64,000 nucleotides of DNA from Planctomycetales bacterium. GTDB taxonomy: Bacteria > Planctomycetota > Planctomycetia > Planctomycetales > Planctomycetaceae. The stretch spans positions 1 to 64,000 of the forward strand of contig JANQPT010000051.1 of the NCBI GenBank assembly GCA_028285345.1, given 5' to 3'. The stretch's first letter is position 1. Every line of letters begins with the position of its first letter. The notes under the pieces were generated by a model. That model did no database searches, was not told where the DNA came from, and was given only the letters and a program-made list of their open reading frames with translations. Below, in pieces: positions 1-7,340 of this stretch. A program made the position numbers and the translations under genes.

Positions 1-170
1 TTGAGACACACATTTCGACCTGCAAACATTTCCTTGGCGTCGAATCGGAACCCCATTTAATTCACGTCGATTATCAAGAGTTTGGAGATGACCGCCATAC
101 AGCATCCAAGGAGAAAGCATTCCGAGATATCGGAACAGTAGTCGTTCAACTTACGGGTACGCAGGCTTAG
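1..170 (+). CDS. Hypothetical protein, C-terminal fragment
   Basis: A reading frame is open from the left edge of the window and ends at a TAG at 168-170, giving about 55 residues of the C-terminus of a protein. The tail ends in ...DIGTVVVQLTGTQA and is rich in charged residues just before that (KEKAFRD). I do not recognise the family. It is called as a gene because the frame is open from the edge and its composition looks like protein; the start and the rest of the gene lie outside the window. A chance open frame cannot be excluded. Confidence 0.45.
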   Translation, partial: ETHISTCKHFLGVESEPHLIHVDYQEFGDDRHTASKEKAFRDIGTVVVQLTGTQA

Positions 171-472
171 CGGCTACTCGCCAACTCGCTTCGGTTGAGC
201 ACGCGATGCACCCAACGCACTCAACGACATACTACGAAGCTGCGTCGGCTTCATCGACCGACGCATCGAAGCTACCCAGACGGACCAAGTTAGAAAACGT
301 TGGATTCTCGCCACAGGCTGCTCTCTGGTCACTACGTGTGTCAATCCGGGGATGACCGAGTCCGAAAAACTCATCACGAAAAACAAAGTGTCAGTTCGCC
401 GTTAAATCGGTGGCGAATGACACACTCTGAGGCCATCGCGTGCGCGCTCCGGTCCGACACGCCGGATATACG
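171..472. other. Intergenic, no gene seen
   Basis: No convincing coding frame is visible between the left-edge gene and the flavodoxin relic. The frames that are open here are short and have low-complexity, Arg/Ser-rich translations. Confidence 0.5.
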
Positions 473-699
473 CTACAAATACCGATACGCCGGATTCACA
501 AAACCAGACCGACACCCGGCGTCCCACGCCGAGCGTTGGTTGCCGTGGGCGGGGATGCCGGCGGTGTCTTTGAGGATGCGGGCCAGGTGCAACAGACTTC
601 AGGTCATGAACGTCGCGCGGCGGTTGGTGAAATCGTTCTCCGGGCCGCCCGAACTGGCGTCGAGATAGGAGGGGCCGGGGCCCGCTTGGCCGAGCCAGG
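473..699 (-). pseudogene. Decayed 3' fragment of a flavodoxin-like oxidoreductase gene
   Basis: Read on the minus strand, this stretch matches the C-terminal third of the intact gene at 3360-4109. Segments such as GPGPSYLD, GGPENDFTNR and KDTAGIPAHGNQRSAWDAG are shared. By eye there are about two dozen mismatches over some 210 bases. The 5' part of the gene is missing: similarity stops near 699 at the Trp-Leu-Gly segment. The Trp codon that follows FMT in the intact copy is TGA here (599-601), and the original stop is lost, so the frame runs on to a TAG at 473-475. It is a truncated, non-functional copy in the same orientation as the intact gene. Confidence 0.85.
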
Positions 700-846
700 A
701 TTCGCGTATCATGAGTCTCTTCATGCACTCGTACTCCTAGGTCTTCAAGCCCCAACGGCCGATCAAATGGCTGGCTTCGCTTTGTACAGTTAGACTCCTA
801 CTTGGACAGGGGTCCGCCGGGAATTCACAAGAAAATGTTCTCGCGA

Positions 847-877
847 GTGAACCTTTTGGCGGCAACAGCGGAATCAC
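847..877 (+). promoter_or_regulatory. Bipartite motif upstream of ECF sigma gene (copy 1)
   Basis: GTGAACCTTTT (847-857), 12 bases, then GGAATCAC (870-877), ending 13 bases before the ATG at 891. The same two boxes with the same 12-base spacer and the same 13-base distance to an ATG recur before the anti-sigma gene (1428-1458). The first box resembles the GAAC-type -35 of ECF-dependent promoters, so an autoregulatory promoter is a reasonable reading (inference). Confidence 0.5.
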
Positions 878-890
878 CAATACTGTGAAC

Positions 891-1475
891 ATGTCCGAAG
901 ACAATGAACGCGAGTTGATCGACCGTGCGCAGGCTGGCGAAGCGGTCGCCTTCGAGCGGTTGGCCGAACAGCACGCCGCTCGTTTGTGGCGCTGCGCGCT
1001 CGCTCTTGGTAAGGATGGCCACTGGGCCGAAGACCTTGCACAAGAGACCCTGGTCGAAGCGTGGCGATCGTTGGCGCGCTTTGATAGCCGTTGCAAGTTC
1101 TCCACTTGGCTCTACGGCATTCTACGGCACCGGTTCTTGAAAGGGCGTCCCAACCAGAAGGCGGCCAGGCATTCCTCACCAGATGCTCTTGGCCAAGTGC
1201 CGTGCACTGCGCACACGCCCAGTCGTTCCGCGGAGGCCTCTGAAGATGCCGGCCGGATTCGCCGAGCGGTTGCGAGCTTACCGGAAGCACATCGTCTGGT
1301 TGTGGAGTTGCGTTTTTTCGCAGGGGCGACGTTGGATGAGATCGCGGCGGCTCTTGGCTGTCCGTTGGGGACAGTTAAGTCGCGATTGCATCATGCGTTG
1401 GAAAAATTGCGGCAAATGAATCTTGAGGTGAACCTTTTCACATCGACCGGGGAATCACGGGATAGCAAACCATGA
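891..1475 (+). CDS. ECF-type RNA polymerase sigma factor
   Basis: A protein of 194 residues, the usual size for an extracytoplasmic-function sigma factor. Sigma-70 region 2 is visible near the N-terminus (DRAQAGEAVAFERLAE... then EDLAQETLVEAWRSLARFD). Region 4 is near the C-terminus (LPEAHRLVVELRFFAGATLDEIAAALGCPLGTVKSRLHHAL), with the helix-turn-helix that recognises the -35 element. An in-frame GTG at 885 is an alternative start; ATG 891 was preferred because its distance from the upstream motif equals that of the next gene. The stop overlaps the anti-sigma start by 4 bases, so the two are translationally coupled. The target regulon is unknown; sequestration by the adjacent membrane-anchored protein is inferred. 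Confidence 0.93.
   Translation: MSEDNERELIDRAQAGEAVAFERLAEQHAARLWRCALALGKDGHWAEDLAQETLVEAWRSLARFDSRCKFSTWLYGILRHRFLKGRPNQKAARHSSPDALGQVPCTAHTPSRSAEASEDAGRIRRAVASLPEAHRLVVELRFFAGATLDEIAAALGCPLGTVKSRLHHALEKLRQMNLEVNLFTSTGESRDSKP
1428..1458 (+). promoter_or_regulatory. Bipartite motif upstream of anti-sigma gene (copy 2)
   Basis: GTGAACCTTTT (1428-1438), 12 bases, then GGAATCAC (1451-1458), ending 13 bases before the ATG at 1472. It lies inside the 3' end of the sigma gene and is an exact two-box copy of the motif at 847-877, with a different spacer sequence. It may be an internal ECF promoter or a coupled translation or binding signal. Confidence 0.45.
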
Positions 1476-3097
1476 ATGATCTCCGTCACAACTGCGAACT
1501 TTGGGCCGAGCCGATCAGCTTGCTGGCGGCCGGTTGCCTATCAACCGACGAAGAGCGAGATGTTCGTCGGCATTTCGAGACGTGTCCCGATTGTCGCGAG
1601 CGTTTTGGGCAACTGACACAGTTGTGCGGCGCGCTTGCTGAAGCACAATTGCCGGTCAACGTCGCGGAAAACGCCATCGTCGAGCGAGTGATGTCGGCGG
1701 TCGCCTCTGAGGAATCTCGGCGGCCCCTCGATCGCCCGCAGGCGGAGATGATTCAGCCCTCGCCATTGACACGTTCACGAAACAGATGGAGGTGGATCAT
1801 GCGTTCCCCAGTTTCTCGCATTGCGGCAGTAGCTATTGTTGTTTTGGCCGTCGGAGTTGCCATGTTCTTCCAGGGTGGCGGCGGTACGGCGTTCGCCTTT
1901 ACCGACTTCGTTGCCCCAATCCTCAAAGCGAAGACCACCAAGTGCAAGATGATTATTGAAACGAAGGGTCCGCCCGTGCAAACGCTAACAAGCGAGGTGA
2001 TGACACTGGACGGCGCCCGCGTGCGCCAGGTGACGGAACTGCCGGACAAGTCGAAGGTCGTGATGATCCAGGATTGGAGCCAGGGCAAGAGTCTCACTCT
2101 GCTGCCCGCGTCTAAAACGGCTACGGTCCTCACTTCCTCCAGCAATCGCAAAGACAAGACTCCCGAAAACGGGGGGTTCTTTGTCTTTTTTCGTTTGTTT
2201 CAGCACGTGGCTGAGGATAAGCCAGGCATCGAACACGAATCACTGGGCGAGAAGGAGATCGACGGGCGCAAGGTCGTCGGGTTCCATATTATCAGCCAGC
2301 CTCACGACTTGATTATGTGGGGCGATCCTAAAACGGGTCTACCGGTCCGCGTCGAAATCACTTCGGGAATTGAAGGCAGTGTGAAAGCGACGCTCAGCGA
2401 CTTTGTGTTCAATGTGGACATGGACGAATCGTTGTTTAGCCTTGAGCCGCCGGCCGGCTACACGGTACGGAAGGGGAAGACCGATGACTCCCCGAAGGAA
2501 GAGAAGGACCTGATCGAGATGTTCCGCGAGTACAGCAAACTGAGCGACGGCGCTTTCCCGGACTCGCTCGATTTCCTGACAACGTCGACAAGCTTTGGGA
2601 AGAAGGCCGGTCTCCGGATGTCGATCCAGAAGATGTGGGAAGATCTCGCTCCGGGGAAGAGGAAGCCGAACGAGGAGCAGATGCGCAAGTTAGAGAAGCT
2701 GATGCTCAAGCTGGCCGAGGGGAAACTGAATAAAGAGCAGACTCAAGAGATCGCGGAGCAGATCAAAGAGTATATTGAAACTCAGACGCAGAATACCGCA
2801 GAAGTGGGGGAAACGCAGGAGACCGAGGGATTTCGGCAAGCCCAGTTCAACGAAGTTTTTCGACGAGTTCAGCGAGGTTTAAATTTCGCCAACAAACTTC
2901 CGCCTAGCGCCGACGCGCACTACGTGGGCAAAGGCGTTTCGTTTGGCGCGGCCGATACGCCAATTTTCTGGTATCGGCCTAAGGACTCGCAGAATTATCG
3001 AGTCATCTATGCCGATCTTTCGGTCCGCGACTCCGACACGCCGCCCAACGTGAGCAAGGGGCAGCCGGTGTCCGCCCCGTCCAGACCGAAAGAATAG
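1472..3097 (+). CDS. Zinc-finger anti-sigma factor fused to a large extracytoplasmic domain
   Basis: 541 residues. Residues 34-41 form the HxxxCxxC zinc-binding signature (HFETCPDC) of ZAS-type anti-sigma domains. A single hydrophobic segment lies near residues 112-131, so the finger faces the cytoplasm and about 410 residues face outside. The external part begins with a region resembling LolA/LppX-type lipoprotein-carrier folds (KCKMIIETKG..., ...TGLPVRVEITSG, LSDFVFNVDMDESLFSLEPPAGY). It continues into a charged helical tail rich in Lys, Glu and Gln. The gene overlaps the sigma gene by 4 bases. The combination suggests the external domain senses an envelope signal and releases the sigma factor (inference). 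It is far longer than a minimal ZAS protein. Confidence 0.85.
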   Translation: MNDLRHNCELWAEPISLLAAGCLSTDEERDVRRHFETCPDCRERFGQLTQLCGALAEAQLPVNVAENAIVERVMSAVASEESRRPLDRPQAEMIQPSPLTRSRNRWRWIMRSPVSRIAAVAIVVLAVGVAMFFQGGGGTAFAFTDFVAPILKAKTTKCKMIIETKGPPVQTLTSEVMTLDGARVRQVTELPDKSKVVMIQDWSQGKSLTLLPASKTATVLTSSSNRKDKTPENGGFFVFFRLFQHVAEDKPGIEHESLGEKEIDGRKVVGFHIISQPHDLIMWGDPKTGLPVRVEITSGIEGSVKATLSDFVFNVDMDESLFSLEPPAGYTVRKGKTDDSPKEEKDLIEMFREYSKLSDGAFPDSLDFLTTSTSFGKKAGLRMSIQKMWEDLAPGKRKPNEEQMRKLEKLMLKLAEGKLNKEQTQEIAEQIKEYIETQTQNTAEVGETQETEGFRQAQFNEVFRRVQRGLNFANKLPPSADAHYVGKGVSFGAADTPIFWYRPKDSQNYRVIYADLSVRDSDTPPNVSKGQPVSAPSRPKE

Positions 3098-3194
3098 TTT
3101 ATCAGCGGCGATGTACCACACCGTCCGCAAGAAGGGCGACTCCTTCGAGCTGGCGGTTGCATCGGCTTCGGCAGTTTGCGTTCGCCTTATTCCC

Positions 3195-3217
3195 GCTTCG
3201 GTCAAAATGACCGAAGC
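3195..3217. terminator. Hairpin between convergent genes
   Basis: A perfect 10-bp stem (GCTTCGGTCA / TGACCGAAGC) with an AAA loop sits between the converging anti-sigma and flavodoxin-like genes. There is no following T-run, so it may be a factor-dependent or bidirectional terminator, or simply a palindromic repeat. The rest of 3098-3359 shows no gene. Confidence 0.4.
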
Positions 3218-3359
3218 AGTTTCAGCGAATCCGAAATGTGCACTAGGTCTGCGGCACCAGATGTACGCTGCAAATTCACACCGCGACCATGATTTGCATC
3301 GACTGCAAGAATCCCCCAAGTCGCCATCCACCCCTCTGCCGCAACTCCTCGTCCACACC

Positions 3360-4109
3360 TCATCGATAAGCCGGATTCACAAAATCAGACCGACAACCGG
3401 CATCCCACGCCGAGCGTTGGTTGCCGTGGGCGGGGATGCCGGCGGCGTCTTTGAGCATCCGCGCCAAGTGCAGCAGGTTCCACGTCATGAACGTCGTGTT
3501 GCGGTTCGTGAAATCGTTCTCTGGGCCGCCTGAACCGGGGTCGAGATAGGAAGGGCCGGGGCCCGCTTCGCCGAGCCAGGCGGCGTCCGCTTGCGGCGGG
3601 ATCACATAGCCGATGTGTTGGAGCGAATACAGAATGTTCATCGCGCAGTGCTTGGCGCCGTCCTCGTTGCCGGTGATCAGGCAGCCGCCGACGCGGCCGT
3701 AGTAGGCGTATTGTCCCTGTTGATTGAGGTCGCCGGAGGAGGAGTAGAGCCGCTCGATTAATTGCGTGCAAATCGAGGTCTTCTCCCCCAGCCAGATCGA
3801 GGAGCCGATCACTAAGATGTCGGCGGCCATCACCTTTTCCGAAATCGCCGGCCACTCGTCCTGCTCCCAGCCGTGCTCGGTCATATCGGGCCAGACGCCG
3901 GTGGCGATCTCGTAATCGACCGGCCGCAGGCATTCGGTCGTGACGCCGTTTTTCTCCATGATGGCGATCGAGATATCAATCAACCCCTGAGTGTGCGACA
4001 GCTCCGGCGATTTTTTTAACGTACAGTTCAAAAACAGCGCTTTCAGATCCGAGTAATCGGTCACGCTTTCGCTGCACATCTGCTCTTGCTTTTGGTTCAA
4101 CTCCATCAT
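3360..4109 (-). CDS. Flavodoxin/NAD(P)H-dependent FMN reductase family protein
   Basis: 249 residues. The N-terminal half has a flavodoxin-like layout. A strand (LKALFLNCTLK) leads into the phosphate-binding region (SPELSHTQGL), and ADILVIGSSIWLGEKTSICTQLIERL and GRVGGCLITGNEDGAKHCAMNILYSLQHIGY match the FMN-binding and dimer segments of flavin reductases. The C-terminal region (GPGPSYLDPGSGGPENDFTNRN...) is the part duplicated as a relic at 473-699. The start ATG at 4109 follows a GAGGAGA ribosome-binding site; an in-frame ATG at 4106 is equally possible. The gene is divergent from the Fur-family regulator, so a shared redox or metal response is possible (inference). Substrate unknown. Confidence 0.85.
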   Translation of the reverse strand: MMELNQKQEQMCSESVTDYSDLKALFLNCTLKKSPELSHTQGLIDISIAIMEKNGVTTECLRPVDYEIATGVWPDMTEHGWEQDEWPAISEKVMAADILVIGSSIWLGEKTSICTQLIERLYSSSGDLNQQGQYAYYGRVGGCLITGNEDGAKHCAMNILYSLQHIGYVIPPQADAAWLGEAGPGPSYLDPGSGGPENDFTNRNTTFMTWNLLHLARMLKDAAGIPAHGNQRSAWDAGCRSDFVNPAYR

Positions 4110-4372
4110 GATCTCCTCTTCGAATGGACGACACAGCGGTCAGAAATGAAATCGGACGAAGCCGAATCTCACCAAAAACAGGTGGAAGGCCCGATACCGT
4201 TTGTGAGACGAAAACTCCCTCGATAAGACCTGCTCGACAGCCCACTGAAACACGATCCCGGCGAAACAGAAAATGCACTCGGAAACAGGGCGACAATTTG
4301 TTAACGTACAGCGAGAGTCTGTCATTGGCAGTAAGCCAGTTCACCAACTCCGAAGTCAGAGTGCAAACCAAG

Positions 4373-4810
4373 ATGTCCGATGAGTCGCCTCAGGATGAGA
4401 TTACCCTGATTCGCGCGCGGATCCGCCAAGCCGGGTTGCGCAGCACGTCGGCGCGAATCGCCGTGCTACAGCATCTGCAGGCCGCCGACGCGCCGCTCAC
4501 ACATGCCGAAATTGCCGATGAACTCGTCCCACAAGGATTCGACAAGGCGACCGTCTACCGCAATCTGATCGACCTCACCGAAGCGGGCATCGTCTCCCGT
4601 TCGGAACTGGGCGATCACGTGTGGCGATTCGAGGTCCGCGGCGAAGGGAAAGGGCACGACGGCGAGCATCCGCATTTTGTCTGCGTCACCTGCGGCTCGG
4701 TCACCTGCCTGGGCGATGTGAAGATCACCCCCAAGAAGAAAAAGGAATGGGCTGACATCGCCGACATCAGTGAAGTCCTGCTCAAAGGCCACTGCAAGAA
4801 CTGCGCTTGA
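4373..4810 (+). CDS. Fur-family metalloregulator (Fur/PerR/Zur type)
   Basis: 145 residues, the normal size for the family. The N-terminal winged helix is clear (GLRSTSARIAVLQHL, then LTHAEIADEL and the recognition helix FDKATVYRNLIDLTEAGIV). The C-terminal dimerisation domain contains HPHFVCVTCG and ends with HCKNC, giving the two CxxC pairs of the structural zinc site. The ATG at 4373 was chosen because homology begins there; the open frame extends upstream but that part looks non-coding. The sequence does not say whether it senses iron, zinc or peroxide. It is divergent from the flavodoxin-like gene, so 4110-4372 probably holds both promoters, but I could not fix an operator. Confidence 0.9.
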   Translation: MSDESPQDEITLIRARIRQAGLRSTSARIAVLQHLQAADAPLTHAEIADELVPQGFDKATVYRNLIDLTEAGIVSRSELGDHVWRFEVRGEGKGHDGEHPHFVCVTCGSVTCLGDVKITPKKKKEWADIADISEVLLKGHCKNCA

Positions 4811-4873
4811 TCGCGCCGGCCGTTAGTGCTTGGTGACGGCTTAGTTTTCGGGTCGTGTGCCACTGACGAAGCA

Positions 4874-5476
4874 CTAGCCGTCGCGCCGCGTCATTAAACA
4901 CGACCAACCGCGCGGCCCCCGCGCGCCGCCGGCATCCTCGAAATAGAATGCCCGCAGTTGCTCGATCACAAAGAGCGGTTCCAGTTCATGGCAAATCTCT
5001 TCCGCCCGCAGCCGCGGCGGACCTTCGTCGGACGGTTCGTCGGCATTGCCGATCAATGACAAGTACCGCGTTCCGGACCCGCACATACGCCGCAGGAAAT
5101 CCAAATACGCCGTCAGGTCGACTTTGCGAAGGCAATGATAGGCGCCGCGATCGAACAGAAACTCAAACGGCGCATTCAGTTCTTCAACCTTCGTGATATC
5201 GGCGGTCAAAAAATCGATCGTCCTCCCGGCTTGCTCGGCCTTCCGCCGTGCGGTGGTGATTGCTGTCGGCGACAAGTCGATCCCGGTGACGGCAAACCCT
5301 TGTTCGGCTAAAAACAGCGAATTCGTTCCGGTGCCGCAGCCGACTTCCAGCGCCCGGCAGGGTGCGATCGACTGTTCGGCCAACACGCGCCGCAACTCCG
5401 CCGACGCAAGCCCCGAATCCCACGGGGTGTCCGCATTCTTGTAACGCGCGTCCCAATCTTTCGGCTCTTCAGCCAT
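4874..5476 (-). CDS. SAM-dependent class I methyltransferase
   Basis: 200 residues. WDARYKNADTPWDSG at the N-terminus is typical of the TehB/thiopurine-type methyltransferase group. Motif I follows (ALEVGCGTGTNSLFLAEQGF), then the acidic end of strand 2 (VTGIDLSPTAI) and a later strand with FLFDRGAYHCL. The fold should be a complete Rossmann methyltransferase. The substrate cannot be named from sequence; relatives act on small thiols, metalloids or halides. The gene converges on the Fur gene with a gap of about 60 bases. Confidence 0.85.
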   Translation of the reverse strand: MAEEPKDWDARYKNADTPWDSGLASAELRRVLAEQSIAPCRALEVGCGTGTNSLFLAEQGFAVTGIDLSPTAITTARRKAEQAGRTIDFLTADITKVEELNAPFEFLFDRGAYHCLRKVDLTAYLDFLRRMCGSGTRYLSLIGNADEPSDEGPPRLRAEEICHELEPLFVIEQLRAFYFEDAGGARGPRGWSCLMTRRDG

Positions 5477-5950
5477 CTTTCTCTCCTGATGTTCGTACTT
5501 GCCGGCCGACGCTTGCTTGACACATGAATCGCTGGCGCACGTCGCCTTGGGATTATTCGTAATTGCTGACGGTTACGAATCCTCACGAATTAAACGCCGT
5601 CGGATCATTCGTGCGAATTCGCGCGATTTGTGGCGTCACCGTCAATTGCTGCTGGTTGTACGGCCCTGCTTCTCTGCGTCTCCCCGCCTCTTGCGACTCT
5701 GCGTTGAATTCTTTCGTCGAATGGTTGATTACGCGTAACCGAGTTGCCACGTTACTTGGTGCGGCACGTCGCTCGCGACCGCGAGCGGTCGGCTTGGGAT
5801 TCATATGGATTAACAACAACCTGCGAACGGCTTCTTGCCGCGAATTGATGTCCGAATTGTGGAATATCACTGTCTCGCCGGGTATGGTGAACTCTTCTCA
5901 ATTGTATGCACGTGGTGTCGCGCCGAAAATCCATTCGCTGAAAGCCTGCC
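5477..5950. other. Intergenic region with low-complexity repeat and hairpin
   Basis: No gene is seen. Near 5670-5715 is a pyrimidine-rich stretch of the type ...CTCTGCGTCTCCCCGCCTC...CTCTGCGTTGAATTC, which I recall as a scattered short repeat in several bacterial genomes. At 5770-5787 is a perfect 8-bp stem (CGCTCGCG / CGCGAGCG) with an AC loop. The promoter of the sulfatase gene should lie at the right end but is not evident. Confidence 0.4.
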
Positions 5951-7336
5951 ATGAATTCGATCGCCAAGAGACTTGCGTTTCAACTGGCCGCCCTGATCTG
6001 TCTCGTCGGCTTATTGACGCAGGACAATGACGCCGCGGAAAAACCGAACGTTCTGTTTATAGCAGTTGACGACCTCAATGACTGGACCGGCGTATTGGGC
6101 GGATATCCTGGAATTGAAACGCCCAATCTGGACCGCTTGGCAAACAGCGGCGTGCTGTTCACGCGGGCCTATTGCTCGGCCCCGGCCTGCAATCCTTCGC
6201 GGGCCAGCCTGCTCACCGGCGTGCGTCCCTCGACTTCGGGCATCTATCACAACAACCAGCCTTGGCGCAAAGCGATGCCCGACGCGGTCACGTTGCCGCA
6301 ACGCTTTCAAGCCGCCGGCTATCGCGTGTGGGGCGGCGGAAAGATCTATCACGGCCGCTTCCCCGACCGGCCCTCTTGGCACGAGTATTTGAAACGTCCC
6401 GGCGACCCCTACCCGCCGAAGCTGCCCATTAACGGTTTCCGAAACACAGGGCATTTCGATTGGGGACCGGTCCAGGTTGCCGATGCAAAAATGGGCGATA
6501 CGATCGTCACTGATTGGGGAATCGATTTTCTGAAACAAAAACAGGACCGGCCGTTTTTCCTTGCCGTGGGAATCTTCCGCCCGCATCTGCCCTGGTACGT
6601 GCCTCAGAAATACTTCGACAAATATCCGCTCGACAAAATCCAGCTGCCCAAAGTGCTGGAATCGGATCTGGACGACGTCCCTCCGGCGGGCAAGAGAATG
6701 GCCCGGCTGCGCGATGACCGCCGATTTCCCGACGACGAAAGCCGCCGCAAAGCGGTGCAAGGATATTTGGCATGTATCACATTCGCCGACGCGCAAATCG
6801 GCCGCTTGCTGGACGCGCTCGACGCCAGTCCGCATGCCGACAATACAATCGTCGTCCTCTGGAGCGACCACGGTTGGCATCTGGGCGAGAAGCACCACTG
6901 GCGCAAGTTCGCCCTCTGGGAAGAAGCGACGCGGGTCACGATGATGATCACTGCCCCCGGCGTCACACTGCCAGGGGGACGTTGCGGGCGCACCGTGAGC
7001 CTACTAGACATCTATCCCACGCTGTGCGACTTGTGCGGGTTGGAGCCGCCGGAGGCCATCGAAGGAGACAGCCTCACATCTCTATTGAGAGATCCGCAAC
7101 ATGCCTGGGACCGCCCCGCGATCACCACCCACGGCCGCAACAATCACGCCGTCCGCAGCGAACGCTGGCGCTACATCCGCTACCACGACGGCGGCGAGGA
7201 GTTGTACGACCACGAGTCCGACCCGCACGAATGGAAGAACCTCGCCGGCGATACCAAGCATGAAGCCGTAAAGGCAAAACTCGCCGGACACCTGCCGCAA
7301 GTGAACGTGAAGGGCATCAAAAGCCGCCGCAAATAG
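5951..7336 (+). CDS. Exported sulfatase, iduronate-2-sulfatase-like
   Basis: 461 residues beginning with a signal peptide (FQLAALICLVGLL). KPNVLFIAVDDLNDW supplies the first metal-binding aspartates (D40, D41). CNPSRASLLTG at residue 80 onward is the sulfatase signature, whose Cys is converted to formylglycine by a maturase not seen in this window. SDHGWHLGEKHHWRKF is the later metal and substrate segment, and the DDLNDW/GYPGIETPNLD pattern is typical of iduronate-2-sulfatase-like enzymes. The likely role is desulfation of sulfated polysaccharides in the periplasm. Length is normal for the family. It ends four bases before the convergent M56 gene. Confidence 0.92.
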   Translation: MNSIAKRLAFQLAALICLVGLLTQDNDAAEKPNVLFIAVDDLNDWTGVLGGYPGIETPNLDRLANSGVLFTRAYCSAPACNPSRASLLTGVRPSTSGIYHNNQPWRKAMPDAVTLPQRFQAAGYRVWGGGKIYHGRFPDRPSWHEYLKRPGDPYPPKLPINGFRNTGHFDWGPVQVADAKMGDTIVTDWGIDFLKQKQDRPFFLAVGIFRPHLPWYVPQKYFDKYPLDKIQLPKVLESDLDDVPPAGKRMARLRDDRRFPDDESRRKAVQGYLACITFADAQIGRLLDALDASPHADNTIVVLWSDHGWHLGEKHHWRKFALWEEATRVTMMITAPGVTLPGGRCGRTVSLLDIYPTLCDLCGLEPPEAIEGDSLTSLLRDPQHAWDRPAITTHGRNNHAVRSERWRYIRYHDGGEELYDHESDPHEWKNLAGDTKHEAVKAKLAGHLPQVNVKGIKSRRK

Positions 7337-7340
7337 ACGG

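Noticed and set aside
4010-4310. TTAACGTACAG found twice, near 4016 and 4299, as a possible Fur box pair
   Set aside because: It is not a dyad of the Fur type, and one copy lies inside a coding region; probably chance.
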